A stretch of 34,140 nucleotides of DNA, taken from a virus. The number at the start of each line of letters is the position of its first letter. Within the stretch, counting starts at the first letter, position 1. The notes beneath the pieces are model-generated. The model had not been told where the DNA came from, made no database searches, and was given only the letters and a program-made list of their open reading frames with translations. The translations under genes were made by a program, and so were the position numbers. Shown piece by piece: positions 7,118 through 17,016 of this stretch. The DNA lies in IMG/VR virus record IMGVR_UViG_3300021961_000323, positions 1 to 34,140 of that record, one strand, 5' to 3'.

Positions 7118-9319
7118 ATGGCTAAGATCGTTCAGTTTCAGACGAACTTTAGTGTTGGCGAGCTTGATCCATTACTAAAAGCAAGAACTGATCTTGACCA
7201 ATATCAAAACGCTTTAGAGACAGCAACTAATGTATATGTACAACCACAAGGCGGTGTAAAGCGTAGAGACGGTCTTAAGTTTATACATGACTTCGGTAGT
7301 TCCTTTACCAAGTTCAAGCTCATACCTTTTGAGTTTAGTGTTAATGATAGTTATACCTTAGTCGTTGTAGCTGGTCGTATTTATGTATTTAAAGCTGGCG
7401 TATTACAAACCAACATTAATGCATCAGGCAATGATTATATAACAGCTACCGCAATAACCGCAGATATGATTGATGAACTCAATTATACACAAGCGATTGA
7501 TACTATTATCCTGGCCCATGGTGATTTACATCCATACAGACTGGTACGTGATGCAGATGATGAATGGACTTTTGAGCAATTAAATTTATCTTTTATTCCT
7601 CAATATCCATTTACCCAGGATTACCATGAACCTACCTTTACTGTTACTCCTAGTGCTACCACAGGCAATATTACTTTAAACGCATCTTCAGTTACTACTG
7701 ATACAGGTACAGCGCAAGCAGGTAGCTCAGATACTATTACATTAAAAGCAGCATCAAGTTTTACTGTTGATGACCAACCTAACGGTATGTTTATAGAAAT
7801 TACATCTGGTACAGGCGCAGGACAAACCAGGCACGTAGAAGATTATGTAGCTGCAACTAATCTATTATCTGTGTACCCAGCTTGGACTACTGCACCTGAT
7901 GCAACCTCTAACTATGATATAAAGGCATATAAACCAGCAGCAGTAGGTGAATACGTTAATGTTAAAAACGGATTTGGTAGGGCAAAGATTGTACAGTATA
8001 TTTCAGCAACATCAGTCAAAGCTCATGTCGTTATACCTTTCTTTGATACATCAGCCATTACATCAGGTAACTGGGAGTCAGAGCATGGTTACGAAGATAC
8101 CTGGTCAGATACAAGAGGATGGCCTAAAGCTGTAACCTTCCATCAACAACGATTATATTTTGGCGGTACAGATGCAAGACCTAACACTATATGGGGTTCT
8201 AGGATTGCTGATTACTTTAACTTTGATCCTGGTACTGCATTAGATGACGAAGGCGTAGAAGCTACCATTAATACCAATCAGCTTAACGTTATTACTAATA
8301 TTACCTCATCAGGTGATTTAAGAATCTTTACTACTGCATCTGAGTTTGTAGTGGCTCAATCATTTGGAGAACCTATTACTCCATCTAACTTCCAGGTTAA
8401 GGCACAATCAAGATATGGCAGTAAGCCTGGTGTACCGATTGAAGATCTAAACGGTGCTACGGTATTTGTACAAAGACAAGGTAAATCATTAATCAGTTTC
8501 CAATATACAGATTCAACTAACAGTTATCAGTCAACTACGTTATCTGTATTAAGTTCACATCTTATTAAGACACCAACTGATCTGGCTATTAGACGAGCTA
8601 CTAGCACAGACGAAACCGATAGATTATTTATTGTTAATGCCGATGATGGATCTATGACAGTCTATTCTATATTGGCAGTACAGAATGTTATTGCACCTAG
8701 TAAGTTTGCTACCGATGGTTTATTTAAAGCTGTTGCAGTAGAAATAGATGATGTCTACGTCATTGTTAAAAGAACCGTTAATAGTGTTGATAAATATTAT
8801 TTAGAGAAGTTTGATAATACTTTAACATTAGATAGTGCATTAACCGGGGGTGCAGCAGCTAGTGTTAATGTTACGCATTTAGAAGCTAAAGAAATAGCCA
8901 TCATTAGAGATGGTGCGATTGAGAACAGTCAGACTGTACCAGCGTCACCTTATACAGTTACTTTTGATACCGCAGCAACATCAGATTATGAAGTTGGATT
9001 AGACTTTACTGTATCTATTGTTACGATGCCAACTGAACCAAGATTATCAACAGGCAGTGTCCAGGGTGTTAAAAAGCGTATAATACAAATAGATGCTTTA
9101 GTTTATGAAACACAAAGCATTAATATAAATGGTACAGAAATATCATTTAGAAACTTTGGTGAAGCTGTATTAGATACACCCATCCAAGAATATACAGGCG
9201 TAAAAACTGTACATGGAATTTTAGGCTTTAGTGATACAGGTCAGATAACCATAACTCAGACCGTACCATTAAAGATGACATTATTAGGATTAGAATATCG
9301 AATGAGTATAGGTAATTAA
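7118..9319 (+). CDS. Tail tubular protein B (gp12-like nozzle)
   Basis: At 733 residues it opens QTNFSVGELDPLLKARTDLDQY with A-L-E-T-A-T-N-V-Y-V-Q-P-Q-G-G-V-K-R-R-D-G, the hallmark of T7 gp12-type nozzle proteins. Later motifs include QRLYFGGTDARPNTIWGSRIADYFNF (residues about 344-369) and FVVAQSFGEPITP, also typical of the family. Six copies form the tail tip through which DNA passes. An inserted beta-rich segment (about residues 170-280) may be a surface domain. Directly after it come the internal virion proteins. Confidence 0.92.
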   Translation: MAKIVQFQTNFSVGELDPLLKARTDLDQYQNALETATNVYVQPQGGVKRRDGLKFIHDFGSSFTKFKLIPFEFSVNDSYTLVVVAGRIYVFKAGVLQTNINASGNDYITATAITADMIDELNYTQAIDTIILAHGDLHPYRLVRDADDEWTFEQLNLSFIPQYPFTQDYHEPTFTVTPSATTGNITLNASSVTTDTGTAQAGSSDTITLKAASSFTVDDQPNGMFIEITSGTGAGQTRHVEDYVAATNLLSVYPAWTTAPDATSNYDIKAYKPAAVGEYVNVKNGFGRAKIVQYISATSVKAHVVIPFFDTSAITSGNWESEHGYEDTWSDTRGWPKAVTFHQQRLYFGGTDARPNTIWGSRIADYFNFDPGTALDDEGVEATINTNQLNVITNITSSGDLRIFTTASEFVVAQSFGEPITPSNFQVKAQSRYGSKPGVPIEDLNGATVFVQRQGKSLISFQYTDSTNSYQSTTLSVLSSHLIKTPTDLAIRRATSTDETDRLFIVNADDGSMTVYSILAVQNVIAPSKFATDGLFKAVAVEIDDVYVIVKRTVNSVDKYYLEKFDNTLTLDSALTGGAAASVNVTHLEAKEIAIIRDGAIENSQTVPASPYTVTFDTAATSDYEVGLDFTVSIVTMPTEPRLSTGSVQGVKKRIIQIDALVYETQSININGTEISFRNFGEAVLDTPIQEYTGVKTVHGILGFSDTGQITITQTVPLKMTLLGLEYRMSIGN

Positions 9320-9341
9320 TATGATTATAGGAGATAAATAA

Positions 9342-9872
9342 ATGCCAACTTGGATATTACCTGCAATTACAACAGGCATTCAATTATTCTTAGGTAAGAA
9401 ACAATATGATGCAACCAAAGAACAAGGAGTGCAATTACAAAAAGAATATGACCAGGCAGCAGCCGATACTTTATTACAAGGTAGGAGTGCTGCTATATCC
9501 TATAGACAACAAGGTGCTGATATTTTAAATAATCTTAACAAAGTATTAGCAACAACCGCAGCAAGGGCAGCAGCCAGTGGTATTGAAGCTACTACAGGTA
9601 ATCCATTTGCTGTAGCAGAACAAAGCACCAGGGATGCAGTCATGGAATATTACATTGCCAGGGATAATGCAACTTTAGAATATGCAGGCGCAGGCGCACA
9701 AGCAAGATTATTTGCGGAAGCTGGAGAAGATGCACGCAAAGGTTATAGAGATAGTGCATTAATTAATGCAGGTATGAATTTGTTAGATATTGCACAAAAC
9801 AGTCCATTAAAATTAACCCCAACAAAAACAGGACAGGCAGCAGTCGTTGGAACTGGTAGGGAGAAATCATAA
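9342..9872 (+). CDS. Internal virion protein, gp14-like (176 aa)
   Basis: ATG 9342 follows AGGAGA. The N-terminal hydrophobic start (MPTWILPAITTGIQLFLG) is followed by an Ala/Gln-rich helical body with YRQQGADILNN, ARAAASGIEATTGNPFAVAE, and EYAGAGAQARLFAEAGE. This matches small ejection proteins of the T7 gp14 class, including the A-A-S-G-I/V-x-x-x-x-G-N/S-P motif. In T7 the protein leaves the capsid first and forms the outer-membrane pore. Its place directly after tubular protein B and before the larger internal proteins agrees. It overlaps the next gene by one base. Confidence 0.8.
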   Translation: MPTWILPAITTGIQLFLGKKQYDATKEQGVQLQKEYDQAAADTLLQGRSAAISYRQQGADILNNLNKVLATTAARAAASGIEATTGNPFAVAEQSTRDAVMEYYIARDNATLEYAGAGAQARLFAEAGEDARKGYRDSALINAGMNLLDIAQNSPLKLTPTKTGQAAVVGTGREKS

Positions 9873-12187
9873 TGGCACAATTACCTAGATATACAAAAAC
9901 AGGCATACAAGCAGTAGCCCCTCCAAGATTGCAACGACCTAGCACAACTGCTAGAACAGAAATGATACGTGGTGATTTAGCACGTATGCAAGAATTTGTA
10001 TCTACAAAAGTTAAAGAAACAAGACGCAGAGAAGGGGAGCAAGCAGTATATGAATTTGGTGACGCTTCTATATTAGAACAAATATCACAAAGAGGTGGGC
10101 CAAGAACCGAAGCAGAGAGATCTGCTTACGCATTAGCTAATAGAGTAGGTGCAGACAGAATTGAGAGCCAAGCAAGATTTGAAATTGATAGAATCCTGGC
10201 AGATGCTCAACTTAATACAACGCCTTATGAAAATGTTAATTCTCAATTATTAGATGTTGTTGATGGATTTTCTGCATCGCTAAGTCAATTTGATGCCGGG
10301 ATTGCCGCATCATTAAGAAACAGACTAGAAACAGTAGCAGCTAATGCTGATTCACAATATTTAAATAGATACAATGTTTTACAACAACAAGCTGAAACTG
10401 TTGAGTTTGAAGCACTACAAACACAAAGACTTGATCAAATAAGAAATAGCCTTATTGCTACAGGCGGTATCATGGATGAAGATACAGCCAATGTATTAGA
10501 AAGTGCTAGGCAAAGTATTTTAGATCAAAATACATTTGATGAAATAAAACAACAACAATTAATTTCTTTAGAAAATCAAGTAACAGGATATTATATTGAA
10601 TCACAAATATCTGCATTACCAAGCTATAGAGAGAGATCAGAAGCAATAGCAAGTATTGACGCTTTAGGTTCATTAACCAGTGAACAATTAGACGCCTATA
10701 AAAATAATCTACAAAATAAAAATAATGCAGCTTCAATTGCCGCAAAAGAAAATGCTATTTATAACTTTCAAACTTTAAACTTTGAAAACCAGCTAGATTA
10801 TATTAATGAAATCCAGGCAAACCCATTACCAGAATTATCAATTAATGATAATCGAAGTTTATTAACTTCATTAAGCGGTATGGTAAACGCTAAAGTATCT
10901 ATTGCAGAAGGCCAATCCAGAGAAATAGCATCTAACATTAGAGACTTTGAAACAATTATTACCAATGAAGGAATAGTCCAACCAGATAGGATTATTGCTA
11001 TGCAAGATAGAATTGCAGCTTTGCCTACTCCATTCCAGGTAGAGCTATACGAACAATTAAATAGATTCCAATTTATTAATAATACAGTTTCCACTTTTAA
11101 ATCTATGAGACCTACAGATTTAGAAGCATTATTAAGCGTAATGCGAGATCAAGGATTAGAGGGAATAGGTATGGAAGGCATGGATGATCTTATGGAAACA
11201 AAGATATTTGAGTTAGGACAAAGCCTTCTAACTACTATGAAAAATCAAAGAGAAAGCGATCCTATTTCATTAGGACAAACAATGGGACAAATTACATCTA
11301 GCCCATTAGATTTTTCTACACCAGAAGGATTAGCTGCATCTATACCAAAAAGAATAGAAGATGGGCTGGCAGTAAGATCTTTATATGGCGGTTCATTAAA
11401 ATTCTTAACCAACTTAGAAGCAGATACATTAGCAGAAGCTTATGCGTCTGGCGATGCAATGACCAAATTAACTTTATTACAAACTGTTACGCAAAACTTT
11501 GGTAATTATGCACCTGAAGTATTTGCTCAAATAAATGGTATTGATTCTAATATGGCTTTAGTAGGTGGATTATTAAATATAGGCCAGGCAAAAACAGCTA
11601 GAAATGTATTAGCAGGACAAGAATTAATAGCAAGTGGTATACAGGCAACAATAAACACTGTTGATGTACGTATGATACAAGATAATCAATTACAAAATGC
11701 TTTGTCATATACGCCAGAATTATATGGATCAACAATGACATTGGCAGAAGCTTTATATACAAAGAAAGCACAAGATGCTCGTAAATTAAATATGTTTGAT
11801 GATAGTTTATATGTTGATTCAATCAATGAATTATTAGGATATGACAATCAATCTGGCACAGGCGGCATCCAAGATGTAAATGATCAACCTACACTATTAA
11901 TGCCTGGTTACAATGCTGACCAATATGAAACCATGTTAGACAATTTAACATTTGAACAATTACAGCAAATAACAGAATCTACTAATATTGATCCAGGAAT
12001 GATTGAGGATATTAATAATGGTGATTATGTATTACAACAAAGTGAAGCAGGTATGGGTAACTATTATCTGGTTCGTAAAAATATGAATTATTTTAGTGGT
12101 GGAATACCTACTTTTGAAAAGATAGGTGATAGAGATGGCAATCCTTTATATCTTAATCTCTTAGAGAATAGCTGGTTATTACAATGA
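9872..12187 (+). CDS. Internal virion (ejection) protein, gp15-like position (771 aa)
   Basis: A long helical, Gln/Asn-rich protein beginning MAQLPRYTKTGIQAVAPPRL, a lead seen on internal virion proteins of many podoviruses. Predicted helices dominate (EFVSTKVKETRRREGEQAVY, QARFEIDRILADAQLN); no enzymatic motif is apparent. By order it corresponds to T7 gp15, which forms the periplasmic part of the ejection channel. It overlaps the next gene through ATGA (12184-12187), implying translational coupling. Family assignment is from context and composition rather than a motif. Confidence 0.7.
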   Translation: MAQLPRYTKTGIQAVAPPRLQRPSTTARTEMIRGDLARMQEFVSTKVKETRRREGEQAVYEFGDASILEQISQRGGPRTEAERSAYALANRVGADRIESQARFEIDRILADAQLNTTPYENVNSQLLDVVDGFSASLSQFDAGIAASLRNRLETVAANADSQYLNRYNVLQQQAETVEFEALQTQRLDQIRNSLIATGGIMDEDTANVLESARQSILDQNTFDEIKQQQLISLENQVTGYYIESQISALPSYRERSEAIASIDALGSLTSEQLDAYKNNLQNKNNAASIAAKENAIYNFQTLNFENQLDYINEIQANPLPELSINDNRSLLTSLSGMVNAKVSIAEGQSREIASNIRDFETIITNEGIVQPDRIIAMQDRIAALPTPFQVELYEQLNRFQFINNTVSTFKSMRPTDLEALLSVMRDQGLEGIGMEGMDDLMETKIFELGQSLLTTMKNQRESDPISLGQTMGQITSSPLDFSTPEGLAASIPKRIEDGLAVRSLYGGSLKFLTNLEADTLAEAYASGDAMTKLTLLQTVTQNFGNYAPEVFAQINGIDSNMALVGGLLNIGQAKTARNVLAGQELIASGIQATINTVDVRMIQDNQLQNALSYTPELYGSTMTLAEALYTKKAQDARKLNMFDDSLYVDSINELLGYDNQSGTGGIQDVNDQPTLLMPGYNADQYETMLDNLTFEQLQQITESTNIDPGMIEDINNGDYVLQQSEAGMGNYYLVRKNMNYFSGGIPTFEKIGDRDGNPLYLNLLENSWLLQ

Positions 12188-14508
12188 CCTTATATACCGG
12201 GGCAAAAGATCCTACACTTACTGATCCACAAAGCGTTATAACCCAAAGTAGAGGTGGATTAATAGATAATTTTAATGCTGCGTTCCATCAAGTTAGATCA
12301 ATGGAAAATACTTTCAGCATGGAAAATATGATTGGAGATCAATGGGGGCCAGTGATTGATACCATTAATGAAAGAATGGAAATGAATTTAATTAATCCAA
12401 TTTCCGTTAGAGAAGTTGACTCTTTTGTATATGATTTAACCAATGGTTCAGTTAATCCTTATTCATCTTATATAAATAGTATTGTAAACATTATTCAACA
12501 AAATCCAGACACATTAAATGATTTGGAATGGGTTACACAAGAAGAAATAGAAAGCAGGGCAAGAAACCAGGCTTTAGAATATAACCAACAATTGAATGAG
12601 ATAGCTACAAGGACTCCTGGATTCCAGGGAAGGTTAGCAAGATTTGCAGGAGGTATGGCTGGTGCAGCTACAGATCCAATAAATATTGCTTCAATGATTA
12701 TACCATTTGGGCAGGGAACTAAATTAAGCACATTGTTATTTAGAGAGTTTATGGTTAATGCTGGTGTGGAAGCCATGATTCAACCAGAGGTTGCCCAATG
12801 GTATAACGAACTAGGATTAGAATATACTGCCGAACAATTCTGGACAAATGTTGCAGCCGCAGGAACAGTAGGTGCTGCATTACCAGCAGCATTTAGAGGA
12901 TTAAATGCAACTTACAATTTAACCAAACAACAAACACAAAGAGGGATTGAAGCATTAAGAAATACAGGCTTAATTCAAAGAAATAGAAATATTAATACAT
13001 TAGAAACAACTATTGATATTTTAGAAGATGAAGCCAATGCTTTAAGAAATACTAATGATGCAAACTTTACTGAATCACAATCAAGATTAAACGAAGCAAC
13101 CAGGGCTTTATCACAAGCAGAAGCGCCCAGGATGCCAGATATATCAGAAAGCAATACAGGATCCAGAAATCTATTTGAAATGGATAATGCTGATCCTCAA
13201 TTAACAAGATTAAATCCAGCAAATATACAAGTAGATGCAGAGACATTTCAGTTTAAAGCAGGTGGCGATGAGTTTGGTGTAAGTGAAAGATTGAAAGGAA
13301 TTACTGAATGGAATCCTATTCTATCGGGAACTGTTACTGTTTTTGAATTTGCAGATGGTAGACAATTTATAGCAGATGGGCATCAAAGATTAGGACTGGC
13401 TAAAAGATTATCTGCCGAAGATCCTACAAAAAATATTGTGCTGAATGGATTTATCTTACGTGAAAAAGATGGCATTACACCAGAAATGGCTAGAGTTATT
13501 GCTGCTGTAAAAAATATTTCTGAGGGAACAGGAACAGCCATTGATGCGGCAAAAATATTAAGAATGGATGCAACAGAAATTGGTCAATTGCCACCATCAT
13601 CTGCATTAGTTCAACAAGCACAAGGATTGGTTTTATTATCAGATGAAGCTTTTAGTTCTATTGTCAATGGTGTTCTTAATCCTAAATACGGTTCTATTGT
13701 AGGCAAATTAATAGAAGATCCAGGACTACAATTAAATGCAATACAAATATTAAATAAGACAGATCCATCTAATGCGTTCCAGGCTGAATCTATTGTTAGA
13801 CAAATTAGAGAAACAGGTGGAGAAAAAATAACACAAGAATCTTTATTCGGTGAAGAACTGTTTGTAGAAAGTTATTTCATTGAAAGAGCAAAGATATTAG
13901 ATAACACTATAAAAGCATTAAGACGAGACAAGGCAGCTTTCAATACTTTAGTTAAAAATGCAAGCAAAATGGAAGATGCAGGTAACGTATTAGCACGTAA
14001 TGAAAACATTAGGAGAGCAGAAAATGACGAAAAAGCAATCGCAATCATCCAAGCCCTTGCGAACAAAACGGGCCCGCTCTCGGATGCGCTCACAGCCGCA
14101 GCAAGAACAGCGAGAGACACCAGAAGCTATAGACAACCTACTGAGGGATTCCTCGATGCTGTCAGACGATCAATTGAATCAGGCGATATCGACAGGGTTA
14201 CATCTGGCGATGTTGGACAGCCTATCAATGTTGCGCAGAAAGGGAGCACGTTTGAGGATGTCGCAGAAAGCCAAGTAGATGCCTTTGATGAAGTAGGCGG
14301 TAAAGGATTTACAGAACAAGGAGATCAATTAGAAAACGATCTATTATCTATTCCAGATTTAGATGAAACATTAGAAATTCCTATCGAGGAAATTATTGAT
14401 CCGGAAACAGGCGCAACTGTTGTGCAGTCGCAAAGTGTACGTGATATTCGCAATGAGATCGAGCAAGATCAGGCTATGTTAGATAGATTAAGAGGATGTA
14501 TTGAATGA
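12184..14508 (+). CDS. Large internal virion protein with embedded ParB-like domain (774 aa)
   Basis: Helical N-terminal and C-terminal regions surround a compact domain at residues about 340-450. It contains LNPANIQVDAETFQFK, TVFEFADGRQFIADGHQRLG (His400) and LAKRL, matching the ParB/Srx-like N-terminal nuclease fold, where G-x-x-R/H-x-x-A-A is the core motif. A hydrophobic Gly/Ala-rich segment at about 150-235 (RFAGGMAGAATDPINIASMI) could insert in membranes during ejection. Residues about 615-700 are encoded by GC-rich DNA unlike the rest. The end DETLEIPIEEIIDPETGA is acidic. It is coupled by ATGA overlaps to both neighbours, so it is likely ejected with them. Confidence 0.75.
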   Translation: MTLYTGAKDPTLTDPQSVITQSRGGLIDNFNAAFHQVRSMENTFSMENMIGDQWGPVIDTINERMEMNLINPISVREVDSFVYDLTNGSVNPYSSYINSIVNIIQQNPDTLNDLEWVTQEEIESRARNQALEYNQQLNEIATRTPGFQGRLARFAGGMAGAATDPINIASMIIPFGQGTKLSTLLFREFMVNAGVEAMIQPEVAQWYNELGLEYTAEQFWTNVAAAGTVGAALPAAFRGLNATYNLTKQQTQRGIEALRNTGLIQRNRNINTLETTIDILEDEANALRNTNDANFTESQSRLNEATRALSQAEAPRMPDISESNTGSRNLFEMDNADPQLTRLNPANIQVDAETFQFKAGGDEFGVSERLKGITEWNPILSGTVTVFEFADGRQFIADGHQRLGLAKRLSAEDPTKNIVLNGFILREKDGITPEMARVIAAVKNISEGTGTAIDAAKILRMDATEIGQLPPSSALVQQAQGLVLLSDEAFSSIVNGVLNPKYGSIVGKLIEDPGLQLNAIQILNKTDPSNAFQAESIVRQIRETGGEKITQESLFGEELFVESYFIERAKILDNTIKALRRDKAAFNTLVKNASKMEDAGNVLARNENIRRAENDEKAIAIIQALANKTGPLSDALTAAARTARDTRSYRQPTEGFLDAVRRSIESGDIDRVTSGDVGQPINVAQKGSTFEDVAESQVDAFDEVGGKGFTEQGDQLENDLLSIPDLDETLEIPIEEIIDPETGATVVQSQSVRDIRNEIEQDQAMLDRLRGCIE

Positions 14509-16985
14509 GTTTTAAAGATTGTATTATCAATGCTGAAAATGAAGGAACCATCACAAGAGATCAGGCTAATGAAGCCAGGGATCTTTTTGATGAATTAGAA
14601 GGCGAATATAAAAATAATATGAATGATGCTGCGGCATCTGCTAAAGCAGCAAAAGATACTTTTGATACTTTAGAATTTATGTCAGCCGAAAAGAAAAGAC
14701 AAAAATTATTACAAATACAAAATTGGACAAAAATTACTGCTAACTTAGAAAGTTATAGAGATCTAAGAGGTCAAGTGAATTATGAAAAAGCTGCATTGGC
14801 TTTATTAGATCGTGATGATTTTGCTAAATATGCAAACTTAGAATCTAGGACACAGGCTATAAATAGGGCTGCGACTACTAAAATGTCTAATATTTTATAT
14901 ACCTTTAGACGTAATGCTTTAAGTGTTCAAAGAAACAAAGCTCAATTAAAAGAAATGATTAGAGAGGTATTTGAGCCTGGTAGCACAAAAAGTACAAGTG
15001 CTAGGGAATTAGCAGATGCCTGGAAACAAACATCAGAATATTTAAGAAAAAGATTTAATGCAGCAGGTGGACACATTCCCAAAAGAACCGATTGGGGATT
15101 ACCACAATTCCATGATGTGTTATCTGTCAGAAAGGCATCATTAGATGAATGGACAGATTTTATATTGCCCAGGCTTGATGTATCTAAAATGATAGACGAA
15201 AAGACCAAACTGCCATTTGATCAAGTTAAATTAAGGACTGCTCTTAGAGATGTTTATGAAACCATAACTACTGACGGTTACGCAAAAATCATACCAGGCA
15301 GAAGTGGCCAGGGAATGAAACTATCAAATAGGCGTGTAGATCATAGATTCTTAGTATTTAAAGATGCTAATAACTGGATTGAATACCAAGAAAAATTTGG
15401 CAATCCAAATGCTTTTGACACAATGATTGGTCATATTAATAGTATGTCCAGGGACATTGCTCAATTAGAAATATTAGGACCTAACCCTAAGTCAACGATT
15501 AAGTTTATACAGGAATCATTAATAAAAAGAGCGCAATTAAGTAAAGATGCAAAAGCTATAAATAAAGCTCAAAGTGCTAGCAAAAAAATAGAAGATTTAT
15601 ATCTAGCCATTAGTGGTAGAGCAGAAAAGCCTATTGATGGATTTTTTCCTAATATCATTACTGGTTTAAAAAATATTATTACATCATCATTTTTAGGTGG
15701 CGCATCTATTAGTTCTATTACTGATCTTAACTCAATAAGAATAGCTAAACAGTTTATAGGTATGCCACAAACCAAGACTTTAAATAATTATTTGAAACAA
15801 TTAGTAGCATTATCAAGCGCTGAAAAACAAAAATTAGGATTAAGACTTGGACTTATTGCAGAATCATACACTGCATTAGCCAGTGGTTCAGCTAGATATA
15901 CTAATAATAATTTAGGACCAGAACTAACCAGGCGAATAGCTGATTCAGTTTTGAATATTAGTGGTTTAACACCGATGACACAGGCTGGAAGATGGGCTTT
16001 TGGTATGGAATTTATGGGTTATATGGCTGATAGCTTAAAAAAATCTTGGAATGATTTAGATGTAAAAACCAGGAATACCTTAGAAAAATATAATATTGGT
16101 GAAGTATCTTGGAACAAAATAAAAGAAGCAGAGCTTTATGAATACGAAGGTGCTACCTTTTTGCGTGCTGAAGATATTGAATCAATGACTGGCATACCTC
16201 AATGGCAAGCAAGAGAGTTGGCTACCAGGTATATGGAAATGATTGTTGAGCAAACAAACTTTGCAGTTCCCTCATCAAGTCGTAGAGGTCGATTAGCATT
16301 AACAGGTAATGTAGATCCAAATACCATAGCAGGTGGATTATTAGAGAGTTTTGCAATGTTTAAAAACTTTTCTATTACCATTATAAATACCCATGTTATA
16401 CGTGGAATTACCCAACAAGGCATGATTAATAAAGCTAAATATTTAACAAATTTTGCCATTGGTAATACGTTATTAGGTGCATTAGCTATACAGCTTAAAG
16501 AAATATCTAAAGGTAGAGATCCAAGACCAATGACATCACCAGAATTTTGGATGTCAGCCATATTACAAGGTGGCGGTTTAGGTATATTTGGAGACTTTTT
16601 ATTTCAAAGTGTTAATAGATACGGTGGCGGCTTATCTGAAACTATAGCTGGGCCTATTGTTGGATTTGCTAATGATTTAAGAAACTTAACAATTGGTAAT
16701 TTAGGTCAAGCTATGCGTGGCGATGATACTAATGCAACTCAAGAATTAATAAGATTTGCTGCTAAATATCAACCAGGATCAAGTATATGGTACACAAGAT
16801 TAGCGTATGAAAGATTGCTTATTGAACAATTACAATTAATGAACGATCCACAGTATCGCAATAACTTAAGACGAATAGAAAGAAATTATTATAAAAATTA
16901 TGGACAAGAATATTGGTGGCGCCCTGGACAGACTGCACCAGAACGATTACCAGAAATAGAAAGTGCGTTGAAACCAGCGCCATGA
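14505..16985 (+). CDS. Large internal virion (ejection) protein, gp16-like position (826 aa)
   Basis: The 826-residue product starts MSFKDCIINAENEGTITRDQ and ends in a basic Arg/Tyr/Trp-rich tail (NYYKNYGQEYWWRPGQTAPE). Hydrophobic Gly-rich segments near residues 395-420 (FLGGASISSITDLNSIRI) and 650-740 (AIGNTLLGALAIQL, GGGLGIFGDFLFQSV) are the kind that could line an inner-membrane channel. The WWRPGQ tail is one I have seen on large ejection proteins of podoviruses lacking phage RNA polymerase. No transglycosylase motif is clear. It is the last of four ejection genes before the fibre. Confidence 0.7.
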   Translation: MSFKDCIINAENEGTITRDQANEARDLFDELEGEYKNNMNDAAASAKAAKDTFDTLEFMSAEKKRQKLLQIQNWTKITANLESYRDLRGQVNYEKAALALLDRDDFAKYANLESRTQAINRAATTKMSNILYTFRRNALSVQRNKAQLKEMIREVFEPGSTKSTSARELADAWKQTSEYLRKRFNAAGGHIPKRTDWGLPQFHDVLSVRKASLDEWTDFILPRLDVSKMIDEKTKLPFDQVKLRTALRDVYETITTDGYAKIIPGRSGQGMKLSNRRVDHRFLVFKDANNWIEYQEKFGNPNAFDTMIGHINSMSRDIAQLEILGPNPKSTIKFIQESLIKRAQLSKDAKAINKAQSASKKIEDLYLAISGRAEKPIDGFFPNIITGLKNIITSSFLGGASISSITDLNSIRIAKQFIGMPQTKTLNNYLKQLVALSSAEKQKLGLRLGLIAESYTALASGSARYTNNNLGPELTRRIADSVLNISGLTPMTQAGRWAFGMEFMGYMADSLKKSWNDLDVKTRNTLEKYNIGEVSWNKIKEAELYEYEGATFLRAEDIESMTGIPQWQARELATRYMEMIVEQTNFAVPSSSRRGRLALTGNVDPNTIAGGLLESFAMFKNFSITIINTHVIRGITQQGMINKAKYLTNFAIGNTLLGALAIQLKEISKGRDPRPMTSPEFWMSAILQGGGLGIFGDFLFQSVNRYGGGLSETIAGPIVGFANDLRNLTIGNLGQAMRGDDTNATQELIRFAAKYQPGSSIWYTRLAYERLLIEQLQLMNDPQYRNNLRRIERNYYKNYGQEYWWRPGQTAPERLPEIESALKPAP

Positions 16986-17016
16986 TATGATAAAAAACAG
17001 AAATTGAGGACACGAT

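Noticed and set aside
14000-14278. 92-codon frame overlapping the ParB-domain virion gene
   Set aside because: It coincides with a GC-rich patch that removes stops in all frames. It has no ribosome binding site or familiar sequence, and the main frame continues through it.
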